Shown one piece after another: positions 21,985 through 30,738 of a DNA stretch of 55,792 bases. Source of the DNA: Bradyrhizobium elkanii WSM2783 (lineage in GTDB: Bacteria > Pseudomonadota > Alphaproteobacteria > Rhizobiales > Xanthobacteraceae); assembly GCF_000472865.1 (NCBI RefSeq), contig NZ_AXAP01000042.1:1-55792 (forward strand), written 5' to 3'. A program made the translations under genes and the position numbers. The notes beneath the pieces are model-generated. The model was not told the origin of the DNA. It saw only the letters and a program-made list of their open reading frames with translations, and did no database searches. The stretch's first letter is position 1; each line of letters begins with the position of its first letter.

Positions 21985-24054
21985 GTGCTCGCGGACAGCA
22001 AAGACACATATCTGGATGCGCTCAATCCTGCGCAACGGCGCGCCGTCGAGCACGGCGTCGGGCCGGATGGAACCATTGGCGCGCCGCTTCTGGTGATCGC
22101 CGGCGCCGGATCAGGCAAGACCAACACGTTGGCCCACCGCGTTGCGCATCTGATCGTCAGCGGTGCTGACCCACGCCGCATCCTCCTGATGACCTTCTCG
22201 CGCCGCGCGGCGGCGGAAATGACCAAGCGCGTCGAACGGATCGCCCGCCGCGTGCTCGGCGACAACGCGGGCGTCATGACCGATGCGCTCACTTGGTCCG
22301 GCACCTTTCACGGCATCGGCGCGCGGCTACTTCGGGAATATTCCGAGCGGATCGGGCTCGATCCTGCCTTCACCATCCATGACCGTGAGGATTCCGCCGA
22401 CCTCATCAACCTCGTCCGGCACGATCTCGGCTTCTCCAAAACCGAGAGCCGCTTCCCGACCAAGGGCACTTGCCTTGCGATCTATTCCCGCTGCGTCAAT
22501 TCCGAGACGCCGATCGATAGCGTGCTCGGCATGTTCTATCCCTGGTGCTCGGGCTGGGCGGATGAACTGAAGCGCCTGTTTGCCGCTTATGTCGACGCCA
22601 AGCAGCAACAGAACGTACTCGATTATGACGACCTCCTGCTCTATTGGGCGCAGATGGTGACCGACGCTGCGCTTGCCGACGAGATCGGTGGCCGCTTCGA
22701 CCACGTCATGGTCGACGAATACCAAGACACCAACCGCCTGCAATCATCGATCCTGCTCGCACTGAAACCCGGAGGGAGCGGGCTTACGGTCGTGGGCGAC
22801 GACGCGCAGTCGATCTATTCGTTCCGCGCCGCCACTGTCCGCAACATCCTGGATTTTCCGGATCAGTTTACGCCGAGGGCGGAGCTCATCACGCTCGATC
22901 GCAACTATCGCTCGACCGAGCCGATCCTATCGGCCGCAAACGGCGTGATTGCGCTGGCCAAGGAGCGTTTCACGAAGAATCTCTGGACCGAGCGGACATC
23001 GTCGCGCAAGCCACAGCTCGTCGCCGTCCGCGACGAGGCCGATCAGGCGCGCTACATCGTCGAGCAGGTCCTGGCGAACCGCGAGGAAGGCGCGTTGCTC
23101 AAGCACCAGGCGGTCTTGTTTCGCACCTCCTCGCATAGCGGTCCGCTGGAAGTCGAACTCACCCGCCGCAACATTCCCTTCGTGAAGTTCGGCGGCCTGA
23201 AATTCCTCGACGCCGCCCATGTCAAGGACATGCTGGCGTTATTGCGCTTCGTGGAGAATCCGCGCGACCGCGTCGCCGGTTTCCGCATCCTGCATTTGCT
23301 GCCGGGCGTCGGGCCAAGCTCGGCGCAGCGGGTGCTCGAACGCATGGCCGAGGCTGCCGACCCGATTGCCGCACTCTGCACCTTGCCTTCGCCGCCGCGC
23401 GCTGGCGAAGATTGGAAGGGATTTGTCCGCGCGATCGAGAACCTCCGCTATTCCGAGTGGCCCGTCGATATCGAGCGGGCACGGCTGTGGTACGAGCCGC
23501 ATCTCGACCGCATCCACGAGGACGCCGAGGTCCGCCGCGCGGATTTGATCCAGCTCGAACAGATCGCAAGCGGCTATCCGTCGCGCGAGCGCTTCCTGAC
23601 CGAGCTCACGCTCGATCCGCCGGATGCGACCAGCGACCAGGCCGGCCCGCCTTTGCTCGACGAGGACTATCTGATCCTCTCGACGATCCATTCCGCCAAG
23701 GGACAGGAATGGAAGTCGGTCTTCGTGCTCAACGTCGTCGACGGCTGCATGCCCTCCGATCTTGGCGCCGGGACCAGCGCCGAGCTGGAAGAGGAACGCC
23801 GCCTGCTCTACGTCGCCATGACCCGCGCCAAGGATGATCTGCACCTGATCCTGCCGCAGCGCTTCTTCGTGCACGGCCAGAGCGCCAAAGGCGACCGGCA
23901 CATGTACGCCTCGCGCACGCGTTTCATCCCGGAGAGGCTGGTGCCGCTGTTCGAGCGCACCACCTGGCCGATTGCGCGTCCGGCGACCGCCGCGCCGGCA
24001 GATCGTGCAGCGCCGGTCGACATCCGCGCCAAGATGCGCGGGATGTGGCGTTAG
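21985..24054 (+). CDS. UvrD/Rep-type ATP-dependent DNA helicase
   Basis: 689 residues of superfamily 1A helicase. Q-motif LNPAQRRAV, Walker A GAGSGKTN with Lys45, Walker B VDEYQDTN, motif III GDDAQSIYSFRAA, motif IV LDRNYRSTEPIL, motif V STIHSAKGQEWKSVFVLNVVDG and motif VI EERRLLYVAMTRAKDDL are all present. The core is complete but shorter at the C-terminus than UvrD or PcrA, which lack of a repair-partner tail may explain. The GTG at 21985 begins the conserved region directly. Likely a 3'-5' helicase in DNA repair or replication; exact role unknown. Confidence 0.92.
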   Translation: MLADSKDTYLDALNPAQRRAVEHGVGPDGTIGAPLLVIAGAGSGKTNTLAHRVAHLIVSGADPRRILLMTFSRRAAAEMTKRVERIARRVLGDNAGVMTDALTWSGTFHGIGARLLREYSERIGLDPAFTIHDREDSADLINLVRHDLGFSKTESRFPTKGTCLAIYSRCVNSETPIDSVLGMFYPWCSGWADELKRLFAAYVDAKQQQNVLDYDDLLLYWAQMVTDAALADEIGGRFDHVMVDEYQDTNRLQSSILLALKPGGSGLTVVGDDAQSIYSFRAATVRNILDFPDQFTPRAELITLDRNYRSTEPILSAANGVIALAKERFTKNLWTERTSSRKPQLVAVRDEADQARYIVEQVLANREEGALLKHQAVLFRTSSHSGPLEVELTRRNIPFVKFGGLKFLDAAHVKDMLALLRFVENPRDRVAGFRILHLLPGVGPSSAQRVLERMAEAADPIAALCTLPSPPRAGEDWKGFVRAIENLRYSEWPVDIERARLWYEPHLDRIHEDAEVRRADLIQLEQIASGYPSRERFLTELTLDPPDATSDQAGPPLLDEDYLILSTIHSAKGQEWKSVFVLNVVDGCMPSDLGAGTSAELEEERRLLYVAMTRAKDDLHLILPQRFFVHGQSAKGDRHMYASRTRFIPERLVPLFERTTWPIARPATAAPADRAAPVDIRAKMRGMWR

Positions 24055-24069
24055 CCGAGAGAGCAATCG

Positions 24070-24094
24070 GGAACGATCGCTACCGCGCTACGTT
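24070..24094 (+). promoter_or_regulatory. Orphan consensus EcfG-type promoter
   Basis: GGAAC (24070-24074), 16 bases, CGTT (24091-24094), an exact consensus match just downstream of the helicase gene. The nearest plus-strand gene is the MFS transporter at 24515; before it lies only a minus-strand gene. It could make a small RNA, an antisense RNA to 24200-24418, or a long leader for the transporter. Confidence 0.5.
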
Positions 24095-24199
24095 GATGCC
24101 AGGTCCAAAACTTTTGCGATGGCCCCCGTGGCGAACGATGAAGCCGCGAAAGCCGTCGTCCGATGAGCAGTCGTGAAAACCTTCCCGTGTGCCGTGCTG

Positions 24200-24418
24200 T
24201 TACTTTCTCGCGAAGATCTGCTTGAGGTAGCAGAGTCCATCGTAAGTCAGCCGCGTCTCGCGGGTCTCGCCCTTCGCTACTTCGCCTTCCAGGAACGTCT
24301 CGAGCTCCGGAAGCGCGCGCTCGAACTTCTCCGTGATGCCCATCATCACGCAGGTTTCCTTGATGCGTTCGATCGGTTTTTCGAGAACGTCGATTTGAAC
24401 CATCGCCTTCAAATTCAT
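24200..24418 (-). CDS. Conserved hypothetical protein, 72 aa
   Basis: Begins MNLKAMVQIDVLEKPIERIKETCVMMGITEKFERALPEL when the pieces are read in order; starts at 24418 or 24403 are both possible. Helical and soluble, ending TRLTYDGLCYLKQIF. I recall close relatives in many Bradyrhizobium genomes but no function. It lies between the helicase and the MFS gene on the opposite strand and may be covered by antisense transcription from 24070. Confidence 0.6.
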   Translation of the reverse strand: MNLKAMVQIDVLEKPIERIKETCVMMGITEKFERALPELETFLEGEVAKGETRETRLTYDGLCYLKQIFARK

Positions 24419-24514
24419 GATCCAGCGCTTTGTTCCGACCGCTGCGGTGGAAGCCCGCCGTCGGTCTTGGAGAATCATCTGGTGATCGCTTAACCGGCCG
24501 AGAGTCTACTTGCC

Positions 24515-25732
24515 ATGCGTGTCAGCAAGAAGAAGGAGCGATCGGACAAGGCGGCGCGGCTGTGGCCTCTGCTCGCTCTGAACTTCTTCATGGCCGACAT
24601 GCAGTCCGGCATCGGGCCGTTCGTCGGCGTCTTCCTCCAGGCGCATGGCTGGGCGAGCGGCTGGATTGGGACCGCGATGACGATAGGCAACGTCGCGGGC
24701 ATGCTGATCACGACGCCGATCGGCGGCTTCATCGATGCAAGCCGCCACAAGCGCGCCTGGGTGATCGTGCCGGGCGTCGCCGTTGTCACGGCCTCGGCCC
24801 TCATTCTGCTGTCGCAAAACTTCTGGGCCGTCGCCGCATCGCAAATCGCAACCTCGCTTGCCGGCGCCGCCATCGTTCCCGCCGTCACCGGCATCACGCT
24901 TGGCATCGTGAGGCAGAAGGGCTTTAACCGGCAGAACGGCCGCAACCAGGCCTTCAACCATGCCGGCAACATGGTCGGCGCGGCCGTATCGGGCTATCTC
25001 GGTTGGAAATACGGCTACACGGCCGTGTTCCTGCTGGCGGCGCTCTTCGGCGCCATTGCGATCGCATGCGTTCTTCTGATCCCTGCCGACGCCATCGACA
25101 ACAGGGCTGCGCGTGGCACCAAAGAGGATGATCCGGAGAGCCAGCCAAGCGGCTTCACGGTGCTGGCGAGGCACAAGGCGCTGCTCGTCCTCGCATTGGC
25201 ATTGGCGGCCTTCCATCTCGGCAATGCCGCGATCCTTCCGCTGTATGGGTTGGCGGCGGTTGCCGACGGCTTTGCCAAGGGGCCGGATTTCGTGGCGACC
25301 ACGATTGTGATCGCGCAGGCCGTCATGATCGTGACCTCGATCGTCGGCATGCGCGCGGCGGAAAACCGCAGCTATTGGCCGGTGCTGCTCGCGTCCTTCC
25401 TGGCACTGCCGCTGCGCGGCATCCTCGCGTTCTTCCTCACGGGCTGGTGGGGCGTAGTGCCGGTGCAAATTCTCGACGGCATCGGCGCCGGCCTGCAGAG
25501 TGTCGCGGTCCCGGGAATGGTCGCCCGCTCGCTGAACGGGACCGGCCGTATCAATCTCGGACAGGGCGCGGTGATCACCGTTCAAGGCATCGGCGCTTCG
25601 CTCAGCCCCGCGCTCGGCGGCTGGATCGCGCAATGGATCGGCTATCCGCCGACATTCGTCCTGCTCGGCGCACTCGGCCTGGTGTCGGTCGCGCTGTGGG
25701 TCGGCTTCGCCCCCGAGATGAAGAAATATTGA
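24515..25732 (+). CDS. MFS transporter
   Basis: 405 residues, 12 predicted membrane segments. The first half carries the MFS loop signature (TPIGGFIDASRHKRAW) after GVFLQAHGWASGWIGTAMTIGNVAGML. The family is drug/metabolite-like MFS with no substrate clue. The start is ATG 24515. The gene stands alone between a small minus-strand gene and the DUF3750 pseudogene. An EcfG-type promoter 420 bases upstream could contribute to its expression. Confidence 0.85.
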   Translation: MRVSKKKERSDKAARLWPLLALNFFMADMQSGIGPFVGVFLQAHGWASGWIGTAMTIGNVAGMLITTPIGGFIDASRHKRAWVIVPGVAVVTASALILLSQNFWAVAASQIATSLAGAAIVPAVTGITLGIVRQKGFNRQNGRNQAFNHAGNMVGAAVSGYLGWKYGYTAVFLLAALFGAIAIACVLLIPADAIDNRAARGTKEDDPESQPSGFTVLARHKALLVLALALAAFHLGNAAILPLYGLAAVADGFAKGPDFVATTIVIAQAVMIVTSIVGMRAAENRSYWPVLLASFLALPLRGILAFFLTGWWGVVPVQILDGIGAGLQSVAVPGMVARSLNGTGRINLGQGAVITVQGIGASLSPALGGWIAQWIGYPPTFVLLGALGLVSVALWVGFAPEMKKY

Positions 25733-25809
25733 TGCCCGCTGGCCCGCTCTGGTTCCGGCGGACCGGAATGACTAGATCGACATGACCACCCTTCCGCCGA
25801 TGTCCCTCT

Positions 25810-26552
25810 GTGAAGAAATCCGTGGTCATTCTCGTCCTGCTGATTGTCGTTCCGCTTGCCTTTTCGACGGGCGCCTATTTGCTAGGAGACAGGCGCGTCG
25901 ATTGGCAGACGGCCGACCGATCGAGCGCCGGCCTGCTCCCGAAAGCCTCCGAGCATCCGGCCGCCGTCGTCCGCGTTTATGCTGCGCGCACCGTGCGCTG
26001 GCGCGGGATTTTTGCGGTCCACACCTGGATCGTGGTCAAGGAACAGGATGCGCCGCGCTACAGCCGCTATGACTACACGGCGTGGGGGCAACCGATCCGG
26101 GTCGACGGCTTCGAGGCCGACGGCCGATGGTCGGTGCCGTGCCGGAAGCAATCGTGAGCGTGGACGGCGCGAACGCCGTGCCGCTGATCCCGAAGATCCG
26201 GGCGGTCATCGAGAATTACAGGTTTCGCGACTATGGCGATTACAGCGCCTGGCCGGGCCCGAACTCGAACACGTTTGTTCAGGCGGCACTCGACGCCGTG
26301 CCGGAACTGCAAGCGGTGCTACCGCCGACGGCGATCGGCAAGGACTATCCTTACCGGGGCGAGTGGTACGGCGTCACCGCGTCGCGCACGGGTGTCTTCG
26401 CCACATTGGGCGGTTATCTCGGTCTGACGATCGGTTGGATCGAAGGGATCGAGCTGAACTTGTTCGGCGGAGTCCTTGGCATCGATATCCGTCGCCCTGC
26501 CCTGAAGTTCCCGGGCGTCGGCCGGCTCGGCCTGCCGCTTGCCCGGTCATAG
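25810..26552 (+). pseudogene. DUF3750 family gene with one frameshift
   Basis: The first frame (from GTG 25810) gives a signal anchor and HPAAVVRVYAARTVRWRGIFAVHTWIVVK, RYDYTAWGQPIRVDGF, then stops at 26157. The family continues in a second frame from about 26130: LIPKIRAVIENY, FRDYGDYSAWPGPNSNTFV and AIGKDYPYRGEWYGVTASRTG, to 26552. Adding one G at the GG of 26129-26130 would restore a single reading frame. The rest is intact, so this is either a recent mutation or a sequencing/assembly error. DUF3750 proteins are membrane-anchored and of unknown function. Confidence 0.75.
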
Positions 26553-26604
26553 CTGGCTGCCGGGCTGGTTGTCAGAAGAAGCTATTCACTCGCGGAGTAT
26601 CTCG

Positions 26605-27255
26605 TTGCCTGTTCTCAGTCATATGACCAGCGCCGCCTTGGGGTTCATTGTCCTGCTTGCTTTCCTTGGTCCGCCGACAGATCGGGAGGCAAAGGCACAA
26701 AGCGCGACCGCTGCAGCCGTCGCCAAGCCCGTATCATTACCCGACATCGCAATCGGCTCACCGAAGGCGCTAGTAACGATCGTCGAATATGCCTCGATGA
26801 GCTGTCCGCATTGCGCAGCGTTCGGCGAGAATGTCTTTCCGATGCTGCGTTCGAAATATATCGACACCGGCAAGGTCCGGTTCGTGTTTCGCGAATTCCC
26901 GCTCGACATCAAGGCCGCAGCCGCCTCGATGCTGGTGCGTTGCATCGGCAAGGACGATCCGGAAAAGCATTTCGCCGTCATCGAGACGCTGTTCAAGCAG
27001 CAGGCCCGCCTGATGGATCAAACAAAGGAAACGCTGTTCCTGGTCGGCAAGCTGAACGGGATGAGCGAGCAGGACGTCGAAACCTGCGAGACCGACCAAG
27101 CGCTGCTCGACAAGATCGCCGCCGACCAGCGCTACGCAATGGAGACGCTCAAGGTCGACGCCACGCCAACCTTCTTCGTCAATGGCGAACAATGGAAAGG
27201 CGCGATGTCCTACGAAGAGCTGGACGCGAAGCTCAAGACCCTGCTCAAGCGCTAG
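26605..27255 (+). CDS. DsbA-family thiol:disulfide oxidoreductase
   Basis: Thioredoxin-fold periplasmic protein. A signal sequence (MTSAALGFIVLLAFLG) precedes the DsbA-type active site SCPHC (in IVEYASMSCPHCAAFG), a helical insert (LFKQQARLMD ...) and the cis-Pro loop VDATPTFFVNG. About 216 residues from the TTG at 26605, which has GGAG seven bases upstream; the ATG at 26623 is an alternative. This subtype resembles the Rhizobiales DsbA-like 'thioredoxin domain' proteins that form disulfides in exported proteins. Stands alone. Confidence 0.88.
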   Translation: MPVLSHMTSAALGFIVLLAFLGPPTDREAKAQSATAAAVAKPVSLPDIAIGSPKALVTIVEYASMSCPHCAAFGENVFPMLRSKYIDTGKVRFVFREFPLDIKAAAASMLVRCIGKDDPEKHFAVIETLFKQQARLMDQTKETLFLVGKLNGMSEQDVETCETDQALLDKIAADQRYAMETLKVDATPTFFVNGEQWKGAMSYEELDAKLKTLLKR

Positions 27256-27441
27256 AACGCCCCGCTCTCGCACATGCGATTGTGCAGAGCGGCATGCATC
27301 GCCTCATCGTCACAACGCAGATGTGCCCCGCGCGCTGGTGGGCTTGCCGTTCGCCGCGGCCCAAGGATAGCTTCGCTGACCATAGGCGGGGCGAAGGGCG
27401 CGACGCCCGCTTGAAATGAACAGGCGCCAAGGGGAAACGCC

Positions 27442-28848
27442 ATGTTCGAGATTCTCGATCGCCGGAGGAGTCTGACCGGCAACCAGATCAAGATCCTTTC
27501 GGCTGCCATCATCGGCGACGCGCTGGAATTCTTCGATTATTTCCTGATCGGCTTCGTGCTCGCCTTCCTGATCGGGCCGTGGAAGCTCACCTTCGGACAG
27601 TCGGCGACGGTCCTGATGAGCTCCGGCATCGGCGCCATCATCGGAGCCTATGTCTGGGGCTGGCTCGCCGACCGGGTCGGCCGCCGGATCGTATTCATCG
27701 GCACCGTACTCAACTTCTCGATCGCCACGGGCCTTCTGTACTTTACCCCCGATAACGGCTGGATCTATCTCGCGGTGCTGCGCTTCTTCGTCGGCACAGG
27801 CGTCGGCGGGCTCTATTGCGTGGACCTGCCGCTGGTGCAGGAGTTCGTGCCCTCGCACAAGCGCGGCTGGGTCGGCGGCCTCGTCACCTGCGTGATCCCG
27901 CTCGGCGTCGGGCTCGGCGCCGTCCTTGGGGCGTTCATGGGCTCCGACCAGTGGCGGCTGATGTTTGCGATCGGCGTGCTGCCGTCCCTGCTCGTGCTGC
28001 TGGTCCGGCTCTGGGTTCCGGAGAGCCCGCGCTGGCTGTGCCGCCAGGGCCGCTACGAGGAAGCGCGCAAGTCGCTCGCCTGGGCGCTACAAGTGGAGCC
28101 GTCCTCCCTCCCGCTGCCGACGGCGGCCGATGCCGGCCCGGTGATCAAGACGAGCTGGCTTGATCTCTTCAAATATCCGCGCAGCCTGATCGTCTCCTGG
28201 CTCGGCAATGCGGGCGCGCAGACCGGCGTTTACGGCATCACCCTGTGGGCGCCGGCGCTGTTCGTACTGCTTCTGAAGGTGACGCCGCAGGAAGCCGCCA
28301 AGATGATGATCCTGCTCAGTGTGTCGGGTTTCCTCGGCCGCATCTCTTTTTCCTTTCTCTCGGAGCTCCTGGGACGGCGGACCTCCGGCGGGCTGCTCGG
28401 TTTCGGCGCGGGCGCGCTGACGATCATCGCAGGCTATCATTACGACGCCACGCTGTTCGGCGTCTCCGCGTTCTGGCTGCTGTTGACCCTGGCATTCTTC
28501 TTCGCCGATGGCGGCTTTGCCATTGTCGGGCCTTATGCGGCGGAGGTCTGGCCCTCGCATCTGCGCACCACCGGCATGGGCTCGGCCTATGGCTTCGGCG
28601 GCATCGGCAAGATCATCGGTCCGGTCGGTCTTGCGCTGATCGTCGGCTCCAGCAACTACCTGAAGCCTGATGTGCCGCTGACGCAAATCCCGACCGCCTT
28701 CGTCTATCTCGGATGCTGGTTCCTGATGGCGGGCGCCGTCTATTACTTCCTTGGCATCGAGACCAGGGGCAAATCGATCGAACAGATCGATCGCGAGCTG
28801 ACGGGCGAAGCCGACGTAGCGGCGACCGCGTCGGTTCGGCAAGCCTGA
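27442..28848 (+). CDS. MFS transporter, sugar/aromatic-acid porter type
   Basis: 468 residues with 12 membrane segments. Signatures: GDALEFFDYFLIGFVLAF in TM1 (as in metabolite:H+ symporters), GWLADRVGRRIVF loop, PESPRWLCRQGRYEEARKSL after TM6, and AAEVWPSHLRTTGMG near TM10. These place it with MHS/AAHS/sugar-porter importers of organic acids or aromatic compounds. AGGGGAAA precedes the ATG. It heads a three-gene operon (gaps 13 and 17 bases) with an acyl-CoA-dehydrogenase-like enzyme and a VOC protein, suggesting uptake of the compound they degrade. Confidence 0.87.
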   Translation: MFEILDRRRSLTGNQIKILSAAIIGDALEFFDYFLIGFVLAFLIGPWKLTFGQSATVLMSSGIGAIIGAYVWGWLADRVGRRIVFIGTVLNFSIATGLLYFTPDNGWIYLAVLRFFVGTGVGGLYCVDLPLVQEFVPSHKRGWVGGLVTCVIPLGVGLGAVLGAFMGSDQWRLMFAIGVLPSLLVLLVRLWVPESPRWLCRQGRYEEARKSLAWALQVEPSSLPLPTAADAGPVIKTSWLDLFKYPRSLIVSWLGNAGAQTGVYGITLWAPALFVLLLKVTPQEAAKMMILLSVSGFLGRISFSFLSELLGRRTSGGLLGFGAGALTIIAGYHYDATLFGVSAFWLLLTLAFFFADGGFAIVGPYAAEVWPSHLRTTGMGSAYGFGGIGKIIGPVGLALIVGSSNYLKPDVPLTQIPTAFVYLGCWFLMAGAVYYFLGIETRGKSIEQIDRELTGEADVAATASVRQA

Positions 28849-28861
28849 GGAGCTTTGAACG

Positions 28862-30049
28862 ATGATCGCGACATCTGCCGAACTTGCGGGCGATCCGGCC
28901 GTGATCGCCCGCGCGAAAGCGGTCCAGCCGCTGGTCGCAGCGGCCGCAAACGAGATCGAGCAAACGCGCCGGTTGCCGCCGGCGCTGCTCGACCAGCTCC
29001 ATGACCACAGGCTGTTTCGCCTGTTGCTGCCGCGGTCGTCGCAGGGGATCGAGACCGATCCCCTCACCTTCTTCCATGTCATGGAGACCATCGCGCAGGC
29101 CGATGCCTCGACGGCGTGGTGTCTGAGCCAGGCCGGCGGTTGCGCGATGGCGGCTGCCTATCTCGATTTGCCGGTCGCGCATGCGGTGTTCGGCGATCCC
29201 CGCGCGGTGCTGGCCTGGGGTCCCGGCCCAAGGGTGAAGGCAGTCGAATGCGCAGGTGGCTACCGCGTCACCGGCGTCTGGTCGTTCGCTTCCGGCGGGC
29301 GACACGCCACCTGGCTCGGCGCGCATTGCCCGGTCTATGCGGCCGATGGCTCGCCGAAACGCGACGCCACTGGCGCGCCGATCGAGCGCACCATGCTGGT
29401 GCGGACTGAGGACGTCGAATGGACCGACATCTGGAACACGGTCGGCCTGCGCGGCACCGCCAGCGACCAGTTCGCACTGAACGACTTGTTCGTTCGCGCG
29501 GATCATTCGATCACCCGCGAGTTCGAGCGCGAACGCCGCGAGGCCGGCCCGCTCTACCGGATGGGGTCAGGCACCTGCTACCAGGTCGGCTTTGCCGGCG
29601 TCGCCTGCGGCATCGCCCGGGGCGCGCTCGACAACTTCGTCGACGTGGCGCGCAACAAGGTGCCGCGCGGTGCCAAGAGCCCGCTGCGCGACAACGCCGT
29701 GATACAGTCCGGCCTGGCCCTGGCCGAAGTTCATCTGCGTGCCGCACGCGGCTTCGTGCTGCAATCGATGGCCGACATCTGGAAGGACCTCGTCGCCGGC
29801 AACGATATTGCGGTCGAGCAGCGGATCACCATCCGCATGGCCGCCACCCACGCCATCCACAAGGCGCGCGAGGCGGTCGACTTCGCCTACAATGCCGCGG
29901 GAGCAACCGCGATCTTCGACGGCCATCCGCTCGAGCGCCGCTTCCGCGACATCCACACCGTGACCCAGCAATTGCAGGGCCGGCTCAGCCATTTCGAAAC
30001 CGTCGGCGCCTGGATGATGGGTGCCGATTGCGACCTCACCTTCGTTTAG
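28862..30049 (+). CDS. Acyl-CoA dehydrogenase-like flavoprotein (monooxygenase type)
   Basis: 395 residues. N-terminal helical domain (ALLDQLHDHRLFRLLLPRSSQG), middle beta domain (YRVTGVWSFASGGRHATW, WNTVGLRGTASDQF) and C-terminal helical bundle (RITIRMAATHAIHKAREAVDF, AAGATAIFDGHPLERRFRDIHTV). The SFASG and IHT motifs are those of the HsaA/DszC/HpaB-like group of flavin-dependent monooxygenases with the acyl-CoA dehydrogenase fold, rather than true beta-oxidation enzymes. These need reduced flavin from a separate reductase, not seen here. Second gene of the catabolic operon; substrate unknown. Confidence 0.85.
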   Translation: MIATSAELAGDPAVIARAKAVQPLVAAAANEIEQTRRLPPALLDQLHDHRLFRLLLPRSSQGIETDPLTFFHVMETIAQADASTAWCLSQAGGCAMAAAYLDLPVAHAVFGDPRAVLAWGPGPRVKAVECAGGYRVTGVWSFASGGRHATWLGAHCPVYAADGSPKRDATGAPIERTMLVRTEDVEWTDIWNTVGLRGTASDQFALNDLFVRADHSITREFERERREAGPLYRMGSGTCYQVGFAGVACGIARGALDNFVDVARNKVPRGAKSPLRDNAVIQSGLALAEVHLRAARGFVLQSMADIWKDLVAGNDIAVEQRITIRMAATHAIHKAREAVDFAYNAAGATAIFDGHPLERRFRDIHTVTQQLQGRLSHFETVGAWMMGADCDLTFV

Positions 30050-30066
30050 TTTCCAAGGAGCACACC

Positions 30067-30468
30067 ATGCCGCTCGGCCCCCTGCAGCACTATACGATCG
30101 AACCCCAGGATCTCGAAAAGACCAAGAACTTCTATTGCGACGTGCTGGGTCTCGAGAATGGCGACCGACCGCCGCTCGATTTCCCCGGCTACTGGCTCTA
30201 TTCCGGCGGCGTCGCCACCGTGCACCTGATGGGCACCCGCAAGCCGCGTGAGGGCATCGTGGTCCGCGGCACCGAGAAGAAATACGAAGACACCGGACGG
30301 CTCGACCACATCGCCTTTTCTGCCACCGACGTAGATGGCGTGCGCCGCCGCCTGCAGCAGCACAATATCAAGTTCCGCGAAAGCATCGTGCCACGGACCG
30401 GCGACACCCAATTCTTCTTCCACGACCCGGACGGGGTCGGCGTGGAACTCAACTTCGCCAAGGTCTAG
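30067..30468 (+). CDS. VOC (glyoxalase/dioxygenase) superfamily protein
   Basis: 133 residues with two beta-alpha-beta modules: LQHYTIEPQDLEKTKNFYCDVLGL (about 6-29) and RLDHIAFSATDVDGVRRRL (about 78-96), ending FFFHDPDGVGVELNF. His and Glu at the expected metal positions (H8, H81-like, E128-like) suggest a metal-dependent dioxygenase or isomerase. AAGGAG precedes the ATG at 30067, 17 bases after the flavoprotein gene. It completes the operon and probably acts on a product of the flavoprotein. Substrate unknown. Confidence 0.87.
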   Translation: MPLGPLQHYTIEPQDLEKTKNFYCDVLGLENGDRPPLDFPGYWLYSGGVATVHLMGTRKPREGIVVRGTEKKYEDTGRLDHIAFSATDVDGVRRRLQQHNIKFRESIVPRTGDTQFFFHDPDGVGVELNFAKV

Positions 30469-30503
30469 AAAAAGGCTCCCCGGCGACAAGTTCCGTACGC
30501 GAT

Positions 30504-30537
30504 GCATCGGCCCAGCCCGCGCTGGCCGATGCCATTT
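30504..30537 (+). terminator. Rho-independent terminator of the catabolic operon
   Basis: Stem of 12 pairs with one bulged C (30504-30516 with 30521-30532), loop CCGC, followed by CATTTTG. Lies 36 bases after the VOC gene stop. The remaining sequence to 30738 contains no gene. Confidence 0.65.
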
Positions 30538-30658
30538 TGTAACGCTGCGCCAACGGGTTCCCGACAAGACCTTCAATCAGCCATAAGTCGGGCGTGAATC
30601 AGTCGAGGTTTCTTCAACTTTGCATGACGATTGGAGAGGCCGCGCCGCTGCGGCAGGA

Positions 30659-30710
30659 TAGCCGGGTGCCGCGCCTTCAACCTACCCCAGGGCATGGTTA
30701 CCCGGCTATT
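30659..30710. repeat. Inverted repeat in intergenic DNA
   Basis: ATAGCCGGGT (30659-30668) and ACCCGGCTAT (30701-30710) are perfectly inverted around a 32-base spacer. It lies just downstream of the CpxP/Spy-like gene (minus strand) and may be its terminator hairpin or a repeat fragment. Confidence 0.4.
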
Positions 30711-30738
30711 CGTGGCGGCCGTCGAAGTGCCCTCCCAC

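Noticed and set aside
24096..24176. 26-codon ORF behind the 24070 promoter
   Set aside because: Its ATG lies upstream of or at the expected transcription start, and there is no ribosome-binding site.
27256..27441. Short ORFs between the DsbA-like gene and the MFS operon
   Set aside because: No ribosome-binding sites or family features; the segment looks like degraded intergenic repeat.
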